The notes: generated from the sequence alone by a model not told the origin. Shown: positions 1-8,997, counted from the stretch's first letter. The stretch is 64,000 nucleotides of DNA from Psychrobacter sp. P2G3 (GCF_001593285.1 NZ_CP012529.1:1984001-2048000); one strand, 5' to 3'. Made by a program: numbers and translations.

Positions 1-1
1 T

Positions 2-538
2 ATAGAAACTAATAATAACACAAGCCCCACTTATCCCATTCGTACAACTACTGAAAAGCGAAGCATTGCGCTAACAGCGAATAATTACAACTATCCAAAC
101 AATGACTTCGGCAGAGTCATTGCTAATAATGCAGCGCTGGTACTCGAAAAAGAACAAGCGGCTAACGATTGTAAATTCACTAACTTTACTAGCTTAACTT
201 ATAGCAAAAACCCTCTTTCCAGCTCTACAACTGGTGCAGGTGTAGACATCAAGCCAGGTCAGTGTATTGCCTATAAAATCACTGCCACTAACCGCTCGAA
301 TGTCGCTATCGGTAACTTTGTCATGCAAGACGTGCTACAGCGAAAAGATCCCAATAATCCAGCAGATCCCACGGTTACCTCTGTACTAGCAGGACCAGCA
401 CGCGCAACTGGCATCTTTAACGATGGGTTAAACAACGGACAAAATGGCATGATTACTACTACATCTGCTACTTTACCCAAAAAAGAGAAACGTATTTTTT
501 ACTTTAATACCCAATATGGTTCGACACAGTCCAAGTAG
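2..538 (+). CDS. Secreted multi-domain surface protein P1, C-terminal fragment
   Basis: The frame is open from the left edge and ends at TAG 536-538, giving the last 178 residues of a protein that starts outside the window. It aligns with the end of the protein encoded at 3946-6042: both have a stretch like AALVLEKEQ/TALVLKKLQ, a cysteine soon after, the motif PGxCIAYK, and a last strand FYFNTQYGS or LYFNTKYGS. The two cysteines probably form a disulfide in a beta-sandwich domain; this is inferred. It is the first member of a tandemly repeated P1-P2-P3 cassette. No known function; a surface or extracellular role is inferred from the full-length paralogue, which has a signal peptide. Confidence 0.8.
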   Translation: METNNNTSPTYPIRTTTEKRSIALTANNYNYPNNDFGRVIANNAALVLEKEQAANDCKFTNFTSLTYSKNPLSSSTTGAGVDIKPGQCIAYKITATNRSNVAIGNFVMQDVLQRKDPNNPADPTVTSVLAGPARATGIFNDGLNNGQNGMITTTSATLPKKEKRIFYFNTQYGSTQSK

Positions 539-913
539 TTGCTAATGTTAGCTATTAGATTAATTAGCTTGAGCTGATCAAGCTGGTCTTATTTTAACTA
601 CAAACCTGTGATTATAGGATTGATAATAAAAACTTAAACAAGGCTAAATTTTAGCCTTTACCGCTTAACTATCTCAAAACTCCACCTATCTGACTTTAGT
701 CGCAATGTTAGTGTTTTCTCTTTATATTCCGTATAAGTAATACACAAATATCGATAGCACAATAAAAATACACTTTATAACATAAAGAGTATGAACTCTT
801 TTTGCTTGCAGAAATGTGCAACCGTAAATCTCCTGTGTTTAAACAATCTATATTTGTCCTACATTGAGGCTTTTTGACTGGTTGATTAGGGTAAAGGAAG
901 AAAGGAAAAAATC
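539..913. other. Intergenic region between P1 fragment and first P2 gene
   Basis: AT-rich, no gene seen. It holds two small hairpins that could end P1 transcription: arms 566-572 and 578-584, and arms 640-647 and 651-658 with a 3-base loop. Neither has a long T-run. A purine-rich ribosome-binding stretch (891-909) precedes the P2 start. Unlike the gap before the second P2 gene, I found no GG-N10-GC sigma-54 spacing here. Confidence 0.5.
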
Positions 914-1378
914 ATGAAATCTAGACTTTATCTAAAAAAACTTATAACTACCATGATGGTATCTGCTGCGTTATTCAGTAGCGCACAGGCGACAGACGCT
1001 TTAAAGATGGAATTACAAGCTAATAAAATTATAAAGACCGCTGATGGCAAGCTTAGCTATATCACCGCATCAAATGCTCAAAAGGGTGAGACCGTACAAT
1101 ACCGCGCTACTTATACCAACGTCATTGATCAACCTATTAGCGATGTCGCTGTGACTTTGCCGATACCTGCAAACATGATATTCACTGGTGAAGCACAACC
1201 AAAAAGTGCGCAAGCAACAATCGATGGCAAAAACTATGCGGACATGCCGCTTATGCGCAGAGTAGACGGCAAGGTCGTCAAGGTTCCATTGGCTGAATAT
1301 AAAGCACTTCGTTGGAATATTAAGTGGCTTCCTGCGAACAAACTAGCAGACGTATCTCTTAATACCATTATTAATTAA
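914..1378 (+). CDS. Small secreted DUF11-like single-domain protein P2 (copy 1)
   Basis: 154 residues: a signal peptide (about residues 1-27, ending SSAQA) and one beta-rich DUF11-type domain. Family-like features are the YRATYTN strand, VTLPIP, and the RWNIK strand before a final VSLNT strand. The mature part is about 90 percent identical to the product of 6260-6724, while the signal peptides are unrelated. Purine-rich bases AAGGAAGAAAGGA just upstream support the ATG at 914. It sits 60 bases before the long DUF11-repeat gene, probably in one operon. DUF11 domains occur in surface and extracellular proteins; the exact role here is unknown. Confidence 0.85.
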   Translation: MKSRLYLKKLITTMMVSAALFSSAQATDALKMELQANKIIKTADGKLSYITASNAQKGETVQYRATYTNVIDQPISDVAVTLPIPANMIFTGEAQPKSAQATIDGKNYADMPLMRRVDGKVVKVPLAEYKALRWNIKWLPANKLADVSLNTIIN

Positions 1379-1438
1379 TAACCTTTATCAATTAACAACT
1401 TTGATTACTTTGCGCGACACTTTTTGGAGATTTACCAC

Positions 1439-3496
1439 ATGAAGTCTAATACATTCAAATATTCAATATTAACCGTCGGCGTTGTAGCCGCTATGAGTTT
1501 AACTACTGCAAACGCTGCCGATGTAGTATATGACAAAGAGAATGCTTTTTCTGTGACGAACAAGGCAACGGCTACTTATACTGTCGCTGATAACACAGGT
1601 AATCAGCAAAGAGCCGAGTCAAATGAAGTCGTCGTCAATGTGACTGAAACGGGAGCATTTAGCTTAGTTGCCAAAAATGATGATACAAGTAGTGGTGGTG
1701 CTATTGGTGATGACCTAAACGAAAACATCGCAATCCACCCTGCCGCTGGTTCTTCTGTAGACTTCAACCATACGCTCAGTAACGATGGTAACATCTCTGA
1801 TACGTATACTATTAGTTTAGCCAATCCATCAAACAGCTTACCTGCTAGCGCTACCATCAAGTACCAAATAAAAGAAGGTAATACCAATGTTGGTAACTCT
1901 GAGACCATTGCAATTGGTGGAACGATAACGCTTAAACCAGGTCAAACTGCTGACATTACTATTACCGCTACTACAAGTTCTGATCGTGTTATCGGTAATA
2001 ACACCTCCTTTACCGTTACAGCGACCAGTGCATATCTAACAAACAAAGGTCAGACAACAGCAGACCAAAAAGCGCTTAACACCAACAACGCTATTACGAC
2101 TACCCCTGTTTATGCCATTACTAAGTCTGCTACCACCAATCTTAACAACAAAACATTCGATACCAATAATGCTAACGCCTATGTTGACTATACGATTACT
2201 GTGAAAAACGAAGGTAACATCGATGGTACAGCAGTAAGAATTACTGACGCCTTACCTGTAGGTTTGGTGGCCATAAAGTCTGGAGAGACTAACTATATAA
2301 CGCCGACGGTAGTCGCGTCTGGTACAAGTACGGCTAAGGATGCAAATATTTCAACCACTGGCAAAGAGATAACTGTTAGTGGTCAAGATATCAAAATGAA
2401 TGAAACCATTACTGTTACTTTCCGTGCGAAGAAAGATACGACTACGCCTGCTACTGGCACTAATATCACCAACTATGCCCTCGTTGAAGATGATGTTGAT
2501 GGCAATGGTTCTTTTGATCTTGTTGATAGCTCAGGTGATTCGGCAGGTGGTGTTACTGAAAAAACCTACGAAGATACCACTGCTACCAACTACAAAGGTA
2601 AAGATAGCAACTCTAACTCTACTATTACCACCAGTAGCCAGACTCGTAACCTAACGATTACTAGCGATACTGATGACAAAGAAGTTGGACTTATAAGTCA
2701 AAATAATACTTATATCTATACTATCACTAACGCAGGTACAGATATAACCGAAGCCGCTAGTGCTGATAAAGTTTACTTTACGGTAGCCCCAACTACTAAT
2801 CATGCCAACATCACTATTGTTGAAACAGAAGTGTTTGTAGATGCTAACGATAATGGTAGCTATGATAGCAGTGAGACCATTTTGACCAAAACTGCTAAGG
2901 GATATGACCTTAATGAAGCAGCAACAACTGGTTTATTGCCTAACGAGTTTGTAAAGATTGGCGTAAAAGTAAATACAAGCGGTTCAAGCAGTAACCTTAC
3001 AGGTGGCACGAATGATCTTGGTAGCCTTGAAACCATGGCTATTACTGTATTGCCACAAGGACCAGTTGCCGACACACCTGCACCTGCTAACGCTAGTGTA
3101 AGCTCTACTACCACTATGGAAGGTATCAATTTACTCAAGTACCAAGCAGTAGCAGCTTGTGGCGCAGCCTTAACTTCGCTTAGCTGGGCTGATACTACTA
3201 TCAGTGGTGGTGAAGCCAAACCTGGTAACTGTATCTACTATAAAATCACTGCTGAAAACACTTTCAAAGATACTGCTAAAATCATTAGCGGTCTTGCAGT
3301 AACGGATGTGTTAGAGACACCTAAAATTATCTATGAAAAGGACTTTAGTTCTGAGACTTCAGGAAGTTCACCTGCAGCTACAGCAACTTATACTGCTCCA
3401 AACTTGATAGGGACGTTTAGTAGCCTAGCAGCAGGTGAAACAGGTACTGTTTACTTCTCTGCGAAGATTTCTCAAACAGGTACTAACCAACCTTAA
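1439..3496 (+). CDS. Long secreted DUF11-repeat protein P3 (copy 1)
   Basis: 685 residues. The open frame extends to a TTG at 1424, but that codon overlaps the Shine-Dalgarno GGAGA (1426-1430); the ATG at 1439 begins a normal signal peptide (MKSNTFKYSI, cleavage near ANA-AD at 26-27). Residues 37-78 form a module with NKATATY and SNEVVVNV that recurs in the proteins at 6778 and 9035. Next come several threonine/asparagine-rich beta-sandwich repeats, one clearly DUF11-like (VDYTITVKNEGN followed by ITDALPVGL). The C-terminal domain has a cysteine (VAACG), PGNCIYYKI and a last strand VYFSAKI. No LPXTG anchor, as expected for a Gram-negative. Probably an exported surface or fibre protein; function is inferred. 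Confidence 0.85.
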   Translation: MKSNTFKYSILTVGVVAAMSLTTANAADVVYDKENAFSVTNKATATYTVADNTGNQQRAESNEVVVNVTETGAFSLVAKNDDTSSGGAIGDDLNENIAIHPAAGSSVDFNHTLSNDGNISDTYTISLANPSNSLPASATIKYQIKEGNTNVGNSETIAIGGTITLKPGQTADITITATTSSDRVIGNNTSFTVTATSAYLTNKGQTTADQKALNTNNAITTTPVYAITKSATTNLNNKTFDTNNANAYVDYTITVKNEGNIDGTAVRITDALPVGLVAIKSGETNYITPTVVASGTSTAKDANISTTGKEITVSGQDIKMNETITVTFRAKKDTTTPATGTNITNYALVEDDVDGNGSFDLVDSSGDSAGGVTEKTYEDTTATNYKGKDSNSNSTITTSSQTRNLTITSDTDDKEVGLISQNNTYIYTITNAGTDITEAASADKVYFTVAPTTNHANITIVETEVFVDANDNGSYDSSETILTKTAKGYDLNEAATTGLLPNEFVKIGVKVNTSGSSSNLTGGTNDLGSLETMAITVLPQGPVADTPAPANASVSSTTTMEGINLLKYQAVAACGAALTSLSWADTTISGGEAKPGNCIYYKITAENTFKDTAKIISGLAVTDVLETPKIIYEKDFSSETSGSSPAATATYTAPNLIGTFSSLAAGETGTVYFSAKISQTGTNQP

Positions 3497-3530
3497 CTCA
3501 ATTCTCATATACTGTATTTAAAGCTTAAAG

Positions 3531-3559
3531 AGCTATCTTAATCGCGTATTAAGGTAGCT
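3531..3559 (+). terminator. Hairpin after first P3 gene
   Basis: Arms 3531-3542 and 3548-3559 pair over 12 bp with one G-T wobble and loop CGCGT. It lies 35 bases after the stop codon. No U-tract follows, so it may be an RNA-stabilising hairpin and not a true intrinsic terminator. Confidence 0.4.
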
Positions 3560-3805
3560 CCAATTTCAGTTTGCTGACTTCTGCTTTCTAACTTCCATTT
3601 TCCTACCTAGCTTTTATTAATACTTAAAGCCTATCACTTTATTATCCACATACCCTTTTCAGAATACAAACCTAAACCTCAGGTTTGCGTAGCCGATTTT
3701 GTGTGAATTGCCAATTTTCGTCAAAGAAACTGAGGAAATTTTTGCCTCATTCTTTATCTCTAAACCTAAGCTTTAATAGCGCCACCTTAAATCAATATTT
3801 AATTT

Positions 3806-3823
3806 TTGGCATATATTTTGCAC
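3806..3823 (+). promoter_or_regulatory. Candidate sigma-54 (-24/-12) promoter of cassette 2
   Basis: TTGGCA at 3806-3811 and TTGCAC at 3818-3823. GG (3808-3809) and GC (3820-3821) are separated by exactly 10 bases, the invariant spacing of RpoN promoters (consensus TGGCAC-N5-TTGCW). It lies about 125 bases before the ATG at 3946. The same pattern occurs upstream of 6260. A 13-base palindrome at 3674-3686 lies where an enhancer-binding protein might act. Confidence 0.5.
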
Positions 3824-3945
3824 ATTCCAATCTAAATTCGGTGATTTTTTGCCTTTAGTCATGCTTTAGTTACCGTTTACGGTATAAGCACTTTAATCAT
3901 TCCACATTGTAATGTTTAGAGTAAATTTAGCTCCGAGGGAATAAG

Positions 3946-6042
3946 ATGCAAGAAAGTAACCATGCGACCCCCAAAAGACATATAGACATAAAACCAGTAC
4001 TAGGCCTAACTATATCTACTCTCTTGTTCGTTGGAATGAGTATAGGCAGTCAAAATGTCTACGCTAACCCATTCTTACCATCATCTACCCCAACCTCTAC
4101 AGCAGGCAGCTGCCCAGCTACTCATAAGATGTACTATATTGGAGCAAGCCCGCCAGCATATAGCCCTATAAACTCTCAAGCTCTCAGCTGGACGACAGGC
4201 AATCCTTCCAATACTTTTACGTTTGTAGAGACCTCCGGTAATAAGACTTTTTTAATAAACTTCCCCCTACTTTTAGACTTAAATAATAACTATGGTGGTA
4301 CGCCTCCCTTTTATGGATCTATCAATGGCGCTACTACATCAGCGCTGAATTTAGTTCACGACTCTCCTGCTACCAAAATCAACCATATTTTAGATATCAG
4401 TATCAATCGATCAGTGAGTAAAGTTGGTTATAAAATACAAGATTTGGATTCGACTGGCAGCTCTGGGCAAGTGCCCTATATCGAACAGGTTGATGTTTCT
4501 GCTAAGAAAGGACAACTGACCTCTAATCCTAATTTTCACACTATCAATACTGCTAAAGATATCGTAAAAGCTCGTGAAGGACTGAACTGCGGTACGGGAG
4601 GATGTACTATTGATGCAGCTTGGAGTTATAACATTGCTGATGTTTTTCTTAATCTAAAGCATAGCAATACGCTGACGCAAAGAAATAGTCCCCATGCTAT
4701 TGGCTATTCAGATTTTTACTTCTGTCTTGCTCCTCCCAAAATTATTATTAAAAAACAGCTTGATGGTAATCGCGTCAATGATACTAATATCAATCGCGAT
4801 CAGTTTTCTATCAGTATCAACAATGCCACAACATTACTCAAGACATTTGAAACGACTGGCTCAGGACAAGTTGTTACTAATGATAATAGCGGTGTCGTAG
4901 AGCTTGCAACCAGTACGACTTATACGATCATTGAGCGTGTTACGAACAATCAAAACAATGGCGATATCATTGCCTACAATGCGGCTTACACTTGCAACAA
5001 CGCTACGAATGGTAGTACGACCGTCATGCCTACTACTGCGATGACTTATAACGCGTCTGCCAAAACTCGCTCATTTACTATATCCAATGCCACTCATGGC
5101 GACGAGATCACTTGTACTATTACTAACAGTCCATCTGCTAGTGTCCCATCGAATTATACCTTTGCAGGTATCGTCTTTAATGACAATGGCGGTATCACAG
5201 CTAGCACCAGTACTAAGCAGGATATTTCTGCGGCCTTTACAGGTAACGGTAATTATTATAATGGTGTATTTGATAGCAATGAATCAGGTATCTATGACCC
5301 TAACTTACGTATCAGTCTCACTGATTGCAATGGCAACAATATCGTATCCACTTCACCCAATCCGCAAACCGTCTCAAGTGCTGCAGCAAGTTTAGGTAGA
5401 TATAGTTTCAGCGTCAGCCCAAACACCCTTGTAGGTAGATCAAAAGTTTGTCTAGTCGAAACTGAACCAAACCCTTGGGACTATAGTGAAGATACGACTA
5501 TTAATACTCAAGAAGTCGCGCTAGTCGCTAACGTCTATAACTATAAAACTGAAAAGAACAGCTCAGGTGATGTCACACGCAATCTTGATTTTGGTGAAGT
5601 AAAAGCAGACAACACAGCGTTGGTACTCAAAAAGCTCCAGTATGTACATACCTGTAATGACACGCTTAACTACTCTAGCATCACTAATACTAGTCAGCCG
5701 ACTACAGGTTTTAGTATCAATCCAGCCAATGATGTTAAGCCAGGAAACTGTATCGCTTATAAGTTAGAAGCTTACAATCGCGGTCATGTTGACTTGAATG
5801 AAGTTAAAATTAACGACTCTTTACAGCGTACGCCCGTCGAGTCTGTATTTAACTTGCCAAGACCGTTAGGAAACCCTTCATCAGTATTCAGAAGCACTAA
5901 TACATCGGCACCTATAGGCGTAAACGGTGTAATTATTTCTGATGCCTTTGATTTATTAAAAACGTCTGTATCTTCAACGGAGCCAACTAAGGCAATTTTA
6001 TACTTTAATACTAAATATGGCTCTAAAAATACAAACCCTTAA
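3946..6042 (+). CDS. Secreted multi-domain surface protein P1 (copy 2)
   Basis: 698 residues. A basic N-terminus of about 17 residues is followed by a hydrophobic segment and a cleavage-like VYA-NP near residue 41. Residues about 42-260 form a beta-rich region I cannot assign. About 263-395 resemble a prealbumin-like/SpaA-type domain (IIIKKQLDG, later ITCTITN). About 400-520 resemble an SdrD-B-like domain (FAGIVFNDNGG, YNGVFDSNESG). The end carries the two-cysteine domain with PGNCIAYKL and a final LYFNTKYGS strand, shared with the fragment at 2-538. Start supported by GAGGGA at 3935-3940. Probably a cell-surface adhesin-like or structural subunit; this is inference. Confidence 0.85.
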   Translation: MQESNHATPKRHIDIKPVLGLTISTLLFVGMSIGSQNVYANPFLPSSTPTSTAGSCPATHKMYYIGASPPAYSPINSQALSWTTGNPSNTFTFVETSGNKTFLINFPLLLDLNNNYGGTPPFYGSINGATTSALNLVHDSPATKINHILDISINRSVSKVGYKIQDLDSTGSSGQVPYIEQVDVSAKKGQLTSNPNFHTINTAKDIVKAREGLNCGTGGCTIDAAWSYNIADVFLNLKHSNTLTQRNSPHAIGYSDFYFCLAPPKIIIKKQLDGNRVNDTNINRDQFSISINNATTLLKTFETTGSGQVVTNDNSGVVELATSTTYTIIERVTNNQNNGDIIAYNAAYTCNNATNGSTTVMPTTAMTYNASAKTRSFTISNATHGDEITCTITNSPSASVPSNYTFAGIVFNDNGGITASTSTKQDISAAFTGNGNYYNGVFDSNESGIYDPNLRISLTDCNGNNIVSTSPNPQTVSSAAASLGRYSFSVSPNTLVGRSKVCLVETEPNPWDYSEDTTINTQEVALVANVYNYKTEKNSSGDVTRNLDFGEVKADNTALVLKKLQYVHTCNDTLNYSSITNTSQPTTGFSINPANDVKPGNCIAYKLEAYNRGHVDLNEVKINDSLQRTPVESVFNLPRPLGNPSSVFRSTNTSAPIGVNGVIISDAFDLLKTSVSSTEPTKAILYFNTKYGSKNTNP

Positions 6043-6101
6043 ATGACTAAGGCTTTGATTTTTTAAGTAATTCACATCCCACTGAGGAACTCGTAAACGT
6101 C

Positions 6102-6134
6102 ATTTATCGGTTATTTGGTGACTATTTATCGGTT
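6102..6134 (+). promoter_or_regulatory. Direct repeats, candidate activator-binding sites
   Basis: The 11-base sequence ATTTATCGGTT occurs at 6102-6112 and again at 6124-6134, 22 bases apart start to start (about two helical turns). They lie roughly 95-125 bases upstream of the GC of the candidate sigma-54 promoter, where enhancer-binding proteins usually bind. The role is inferred. Confidence 0.4.
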
Positions 6135-6212
6135 CTCTGTGAGAATAAAAAACAAAAAATTGTTGCACCTTTTACTAGCAAACCATTGTTCGTACTCACA
6201 TTTCTGTGTAGG

Positions 6213-6230
6213 TTGGCAAGGATATTGCAC
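6213..6230 (+). promoter_or_regulatory. Candidate sigma-54 (-24/-12) promoter before second P2 gene
   Basis: TTGGCA at 6213-6218 and TTGCAC at 6225-6230. GG at 6215-6216 and GC at 6227-6228 are separated by exactly 10 bases. Transcription would start near 6240, about 20 bases before the ATG at 6260. Confidence 0.55.
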
Positions 6231-6259
6231 GTAGAATTTACCCAACTGAGGAATTTGAT

Positions 6260-6724
6260 ATGAAATTATTTCAATTTTTACGCCACGCTCTTATCGCCAC
6301 TGCAGTATCTGCATGCTTAATCAATATATCGTACGCAGCAGATGCTCTAAAGATGGAGCTACAGGCCAATAAGATTGTAAAAACGGCTGACGGCAAGGTC
6401 AGCTACATCGCAGCATCAAATGCTCAGAAGGGTGAGACTGTACAGTACCGCGCTACTTATACCAATGTCATTGATCAGCCTATTAGCGATGTTGCTGTGA
6501 CTCTCCCTATTCCTGCCAGCATGATATTTACTGGCGAGGCAAAACCAAACAGCGCACAAGCAACTATCGATGGCAAAAATTATGCTGATATGCCGCTTAT
6601 GCGCAAAGTAGATGGCAAAGTCGTCAAAGTTCCATTATCTGAATACAAAGCGCTTCGTTGGAATATTAAATTACTTCCGGCGAACAAATCAGCAGATGTA
6701 TCACTTAATACCACTGTCAACTAA
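6260..6724 (+). CDS. Small secreted DUF11-like single-domain protein P2 (copy 2)
   Basis: 154 residues, the same length as its paralogue at 914-1378. The signal peptide ends near SYAADA (residue 27). The mature domain differs at only about 12 of 127 positions from copy 1 (for example I/V, T/A, Q/K, W/L), although many codons differ silently, so the protein is under strong purifying selection. It has the same DUF11-like strands (YRATYTN, VTLPIP, RWNIK). GAGGAATT upstream supports the ATG. It lies 53 bases before the P3 gene. Possibly a common subunit or partner of the more divergent P1 and P3 proteins; inferred. Confidence 0.87.
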   Translation: MKLFQFLRHALIATAVSACLINISYAADALKMELQANKIVKTADGKVSYIAASNAQKGETVQYRATYTNVIDQPISDVAVTLPIPASMIFTGEAKPNSAQATIDGKNYADMPLMRKVDGKVVKVPLSEYKALRWNIKLLPANKSADVSLNTTVN

Positions 6725-6777
6725 ACCTTTTAACTTTGACCTTAGCTATTCATTTTTTTACTCAGGAGAATCTCTGG

Positions 6778-8886
6778 ATGAAATCCAGCACCTTTAAGTA
6801 CTCAGTATTGACAGTCGGTATCGCAGCGGCTTTTGGCATGACTAATGTTGCGAATGCAGCTGAATCAATAGCCGCATCGACTCCTACCATTAAAAACATA
6901 GCCAGTGCTACCTATAAAATAGGCACTGTTGCGCAAACTGCGGTTCAGTCTAATCCTGTAACTGTTAACATCACGCAAAGTGCAGCGTTTAGCTTGACCG
7001 CCACAAATGAAGATGGCGAACTTAAAGATGATCTTAATAAAGCAGCAATAGTGACCCCGAAAGGTCGTGTTGCCTTTAACCATATCTTAACCAACTCAGG
7101 TAACGTAGAAGATACTTATAGGCTTAACTTAGCTCAGGGCGGTACTATTCCAGGTAGTACGCAAGATGCAAGCTCTTATGATCTAGACGCTACCAATGTC
7201 ACTTACATTATCTATAATGCGGATAATTCTGTAAAAAGCACTACCACTGTTACTGGTAGCGTTTTTCAAAACACTGACATTAAACTCAAACCTAATGAGC
7301 GCGCTGAGATATTAATTTCGGCAAAGACAGCAGGGAACGTTGGCGGTAACTCACAGAATTTAACGTTATCAGCAGTTAGTGAATTCTTTACAGGTTCTGA
7401 TGCCACTAAAGCCACGTTAACCAACATCGACAATAGTATTACTAAGGTAGCTGTATTTAAAATTACCAGTAAGGTAAGCAGCACCCTAAACTTAAATGAT
7501 CCAACATCGAAGGTCACTTATACCGTCACTGTCCGTAACGATGAGACTGCACCTTATGCCGCCAATGCCAACAACATCGTTGTTTTCGATGGTTTACCAG
7601 AGGGCTTACGTCTAGCAGATCAACCGAACTTAAGTGTCAGTAATAATGCCACCATCGTACCGGGTAGAGAAGGTAAAGGTACTAGCACTTCTAACGATAG
7701 CATTAGAGTTACTTTATTGAATTTAGCACCAGGTGAAACAGCCACTATTACCTTCGATGTGCAAAAAGATCAAGCCGAACCACTTGCTGATCCTAAAAAA
7801 ATTATCAACCACGCCTCTATAACTCTCAATCTTGGTGAAAACCAAATCATTTATGACACTACGGATAGTACTGACCCTAAACAGAATACCAGTAACTTCT
7901 ATCCAGCTGCTGATGATAGTGAAGTTACAGACGGTACTGTTAGTACAACTACTGGTAGTGACTCAGCAGCACCTTTAGTTTCTAACCAGCGTGCTATTAA
8001 CATATCGTCACCTACTACTAAAGAGATACCAACTACTACGACAGATACGACGCAGATTACACATTCAGCTGTCATAAGAAATACTGGTAGAGAGACTGAA
8101 GGCGATCAAGTAGGTGAAATTAAATTCACTATCACTGAAGGTGCCAACGACCAAATTACCCGAGTACCGAACACGGTAGAGGTGGTATATGATGCTGACG
8201 ACAACCCAGCAACTCCCAACCTCACCTACACAGTCACACGGGACGGTAATGGCGATTATGATCTAAGTACAGCCGTACCCAAAAATGGCGGAGCAGCATG
8301 GACTGGTATGGCACCGAACTCAAGTGTCACTATCAACTACAAAGTAGAGTCTACACAAGCAATCATTGACTCTACTGAAAAAACCTCAGTTACGTTAGTC
8401 GCTGGTGGACAGGATGCGCCTACGGTAGGTGCTCGCTCTGTTGAGAATACGACTGTGGTAAAAGGTCTCAAGTTGGTCAAAAAACAAGCACTAAATAAAA
8501 CGTGTAACGCCAATGCTTCTCTGGTATTTACACAAGGTGATGTCGGTGCTGAACCTGGTGATTGTATCGTCTATAAAATTACAGCCTTTAATAACTTTTC
8601 AGCATCGGATACACGATTTAACTTCACTGACCTGATCGTAACGGATACGACAGATCGCTTTAATAATAAAGCTGAAGTACTAACTTCAGGTACCACTCCT
8701 GCCTTTACTGTCAAGCTAGCCGAAGTAGCTGACGCAGATGCATCACCTGCAGACAATACTTATGGGGCATCAGCTAATTCTACTGCTGTTAGTGGCACGG
8801 TACCTAGCTTAGCACCGCAAAAATATGCAGCATTAGTATTTTCGGTAAAAATTAATCCTGACGGTGCTGCTCCTGGCTCACTTTAG
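6778..8886 (+). CDS. Long secreted DUF11-repeat protein P3 (copy 2)
   Basis: 702 residues. The frame opens at a TTG (6736), but AGGAGAA at 6763-6769 points to the ATG at 6778, which begins a signal peptide almost the same as in copy 1 (MKSSTFKYSVLTVG, cleavage near ANA-AE). Residues 36-75 carry the shared module (NIASATY, SNPVTVNI). Several beta-sandwich repeats follow; one is DUF11-like (VTYTVTVRNDE then VVFDGLPEGL). The C-terminal domain has a cysteine (NKTCN), PGDCIVYKI and a last strand LVFSVKI. The core is much more divergent from copy 1 than the P2 pair is. Probably a surface-exposed polymer or adhesin subunit; inferred. Confidence 0.86.
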   Translation: MKSSTFKYSVLTVGIAAAFGMTNVANAAESIAASTPTIKNIASATYKIGTVAQTAVQSNPVTVNITQSAAFSLTATNEDGELKDDLNKAAIVTPKGRVAFNHILTNSGNVEDTYRLNLAQGGTIPGSTQDASSYDLDATNVTYIIYNADNSVKSTTTVTGSVFQNTDIKLKPNERAEILISAKTAGNVGGNSQNLTLSAVSEFFTGSDATKATLTNIDNSITKVAVFKITSKVSSTLNLNDPTSKVTYTVTVRNDETAPYAANANNIVVFDGLPEGLRLADQPNLSVSNNATIVPGREGKGTSTSNDSIRVTLLNLAPGETATITFDVQKDQAEPLADPKKIINHASITLNLGENQIIYDTTDSTDPKQNTSNFYPAADDSEVTDGTVSTTTGSDSAAPLVSNQRAINISSPTTKEIPTTTTDTTQITHSAVIRNTGRETEGDQVGEIKFTITEGANDQITRVPNTVEVVYDADDNPATPNLTYTVTRDGNGDYDLSTAVPKNGGAAWTGMAPNSSVTINYKVESTQAIIDSTEKTSVTLVAGGQDAPTVGARSVENTTVVKGLKLVKKQALNKTCNANASLVFTQGDVGAEPGDCIVYKITAFNNFSASDTRFNFTDLIVTDTTDRFNNKAEVLTSGTTPAFTVKLAEVADADASPADNTYGASANSTAVSGTVPSLAPQKYAALVFSVKINPDGAAPGSL

Positions 8887-8950
8887 CATTACGTAAATTA
8901 CTTATTTTTATATACCGTTATCTGTGATTAAGCTTATAGATAACGCAAAA

Positions 8951-8997
8951 ACTGTCTTTGCTTAAGTTGCTCTACAAGTAAGCAAAGCAAAGACAGT
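8951..8997 (+). terminator. Hairpin between P3 and barrel gene, possible attenuator
   Basis: Arms 8951-8963 and 8985-8997 pair perfectly over 13 bp around a 21-base loop, and a run of five T follows at 9005-9009. It lies in the 148-base gap before the barrel gene at 9035, so it may partly stop transcription and lower barrel expression relative to P3. Confidence 0.45.

Larger units (their letters stand above)
3497..3945. other. Intergenic region between cassette 1 and cassette 2
   Basis: 449 bases without a gene. It contains a 12-bp hairpin (3531-3542 with 3548-3559, one G-T pair) right after the first P3 gene but without a T-run, a 13-base palindrome (3674-3686, arms AAACCT/AGGTTT) and a sequence with sigma-54 promoter spacing (3806-3823). 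A Shine-Dalgarno GAGGGA stands before the ATG at 3946. Confidence 0.6.
6043..6259. other. Regulatory gap before second P2 gene
   Basis: 217 bases without a gene. It holds two exact direct repeats (6102-6112 and 6124-6134) and a candidate sigma-54 promoter (6213-6230), then GAGGAATTTG as ribosome-binding region before the ATG at 6260. Confidence 0.55.

Noticed and set aside
2400..2654. Alternative-frame open frame inside the first P3 gene
   Set aside because: A shadow of the repeat-rich DUF11 coding frame with no ribosome-binding site.
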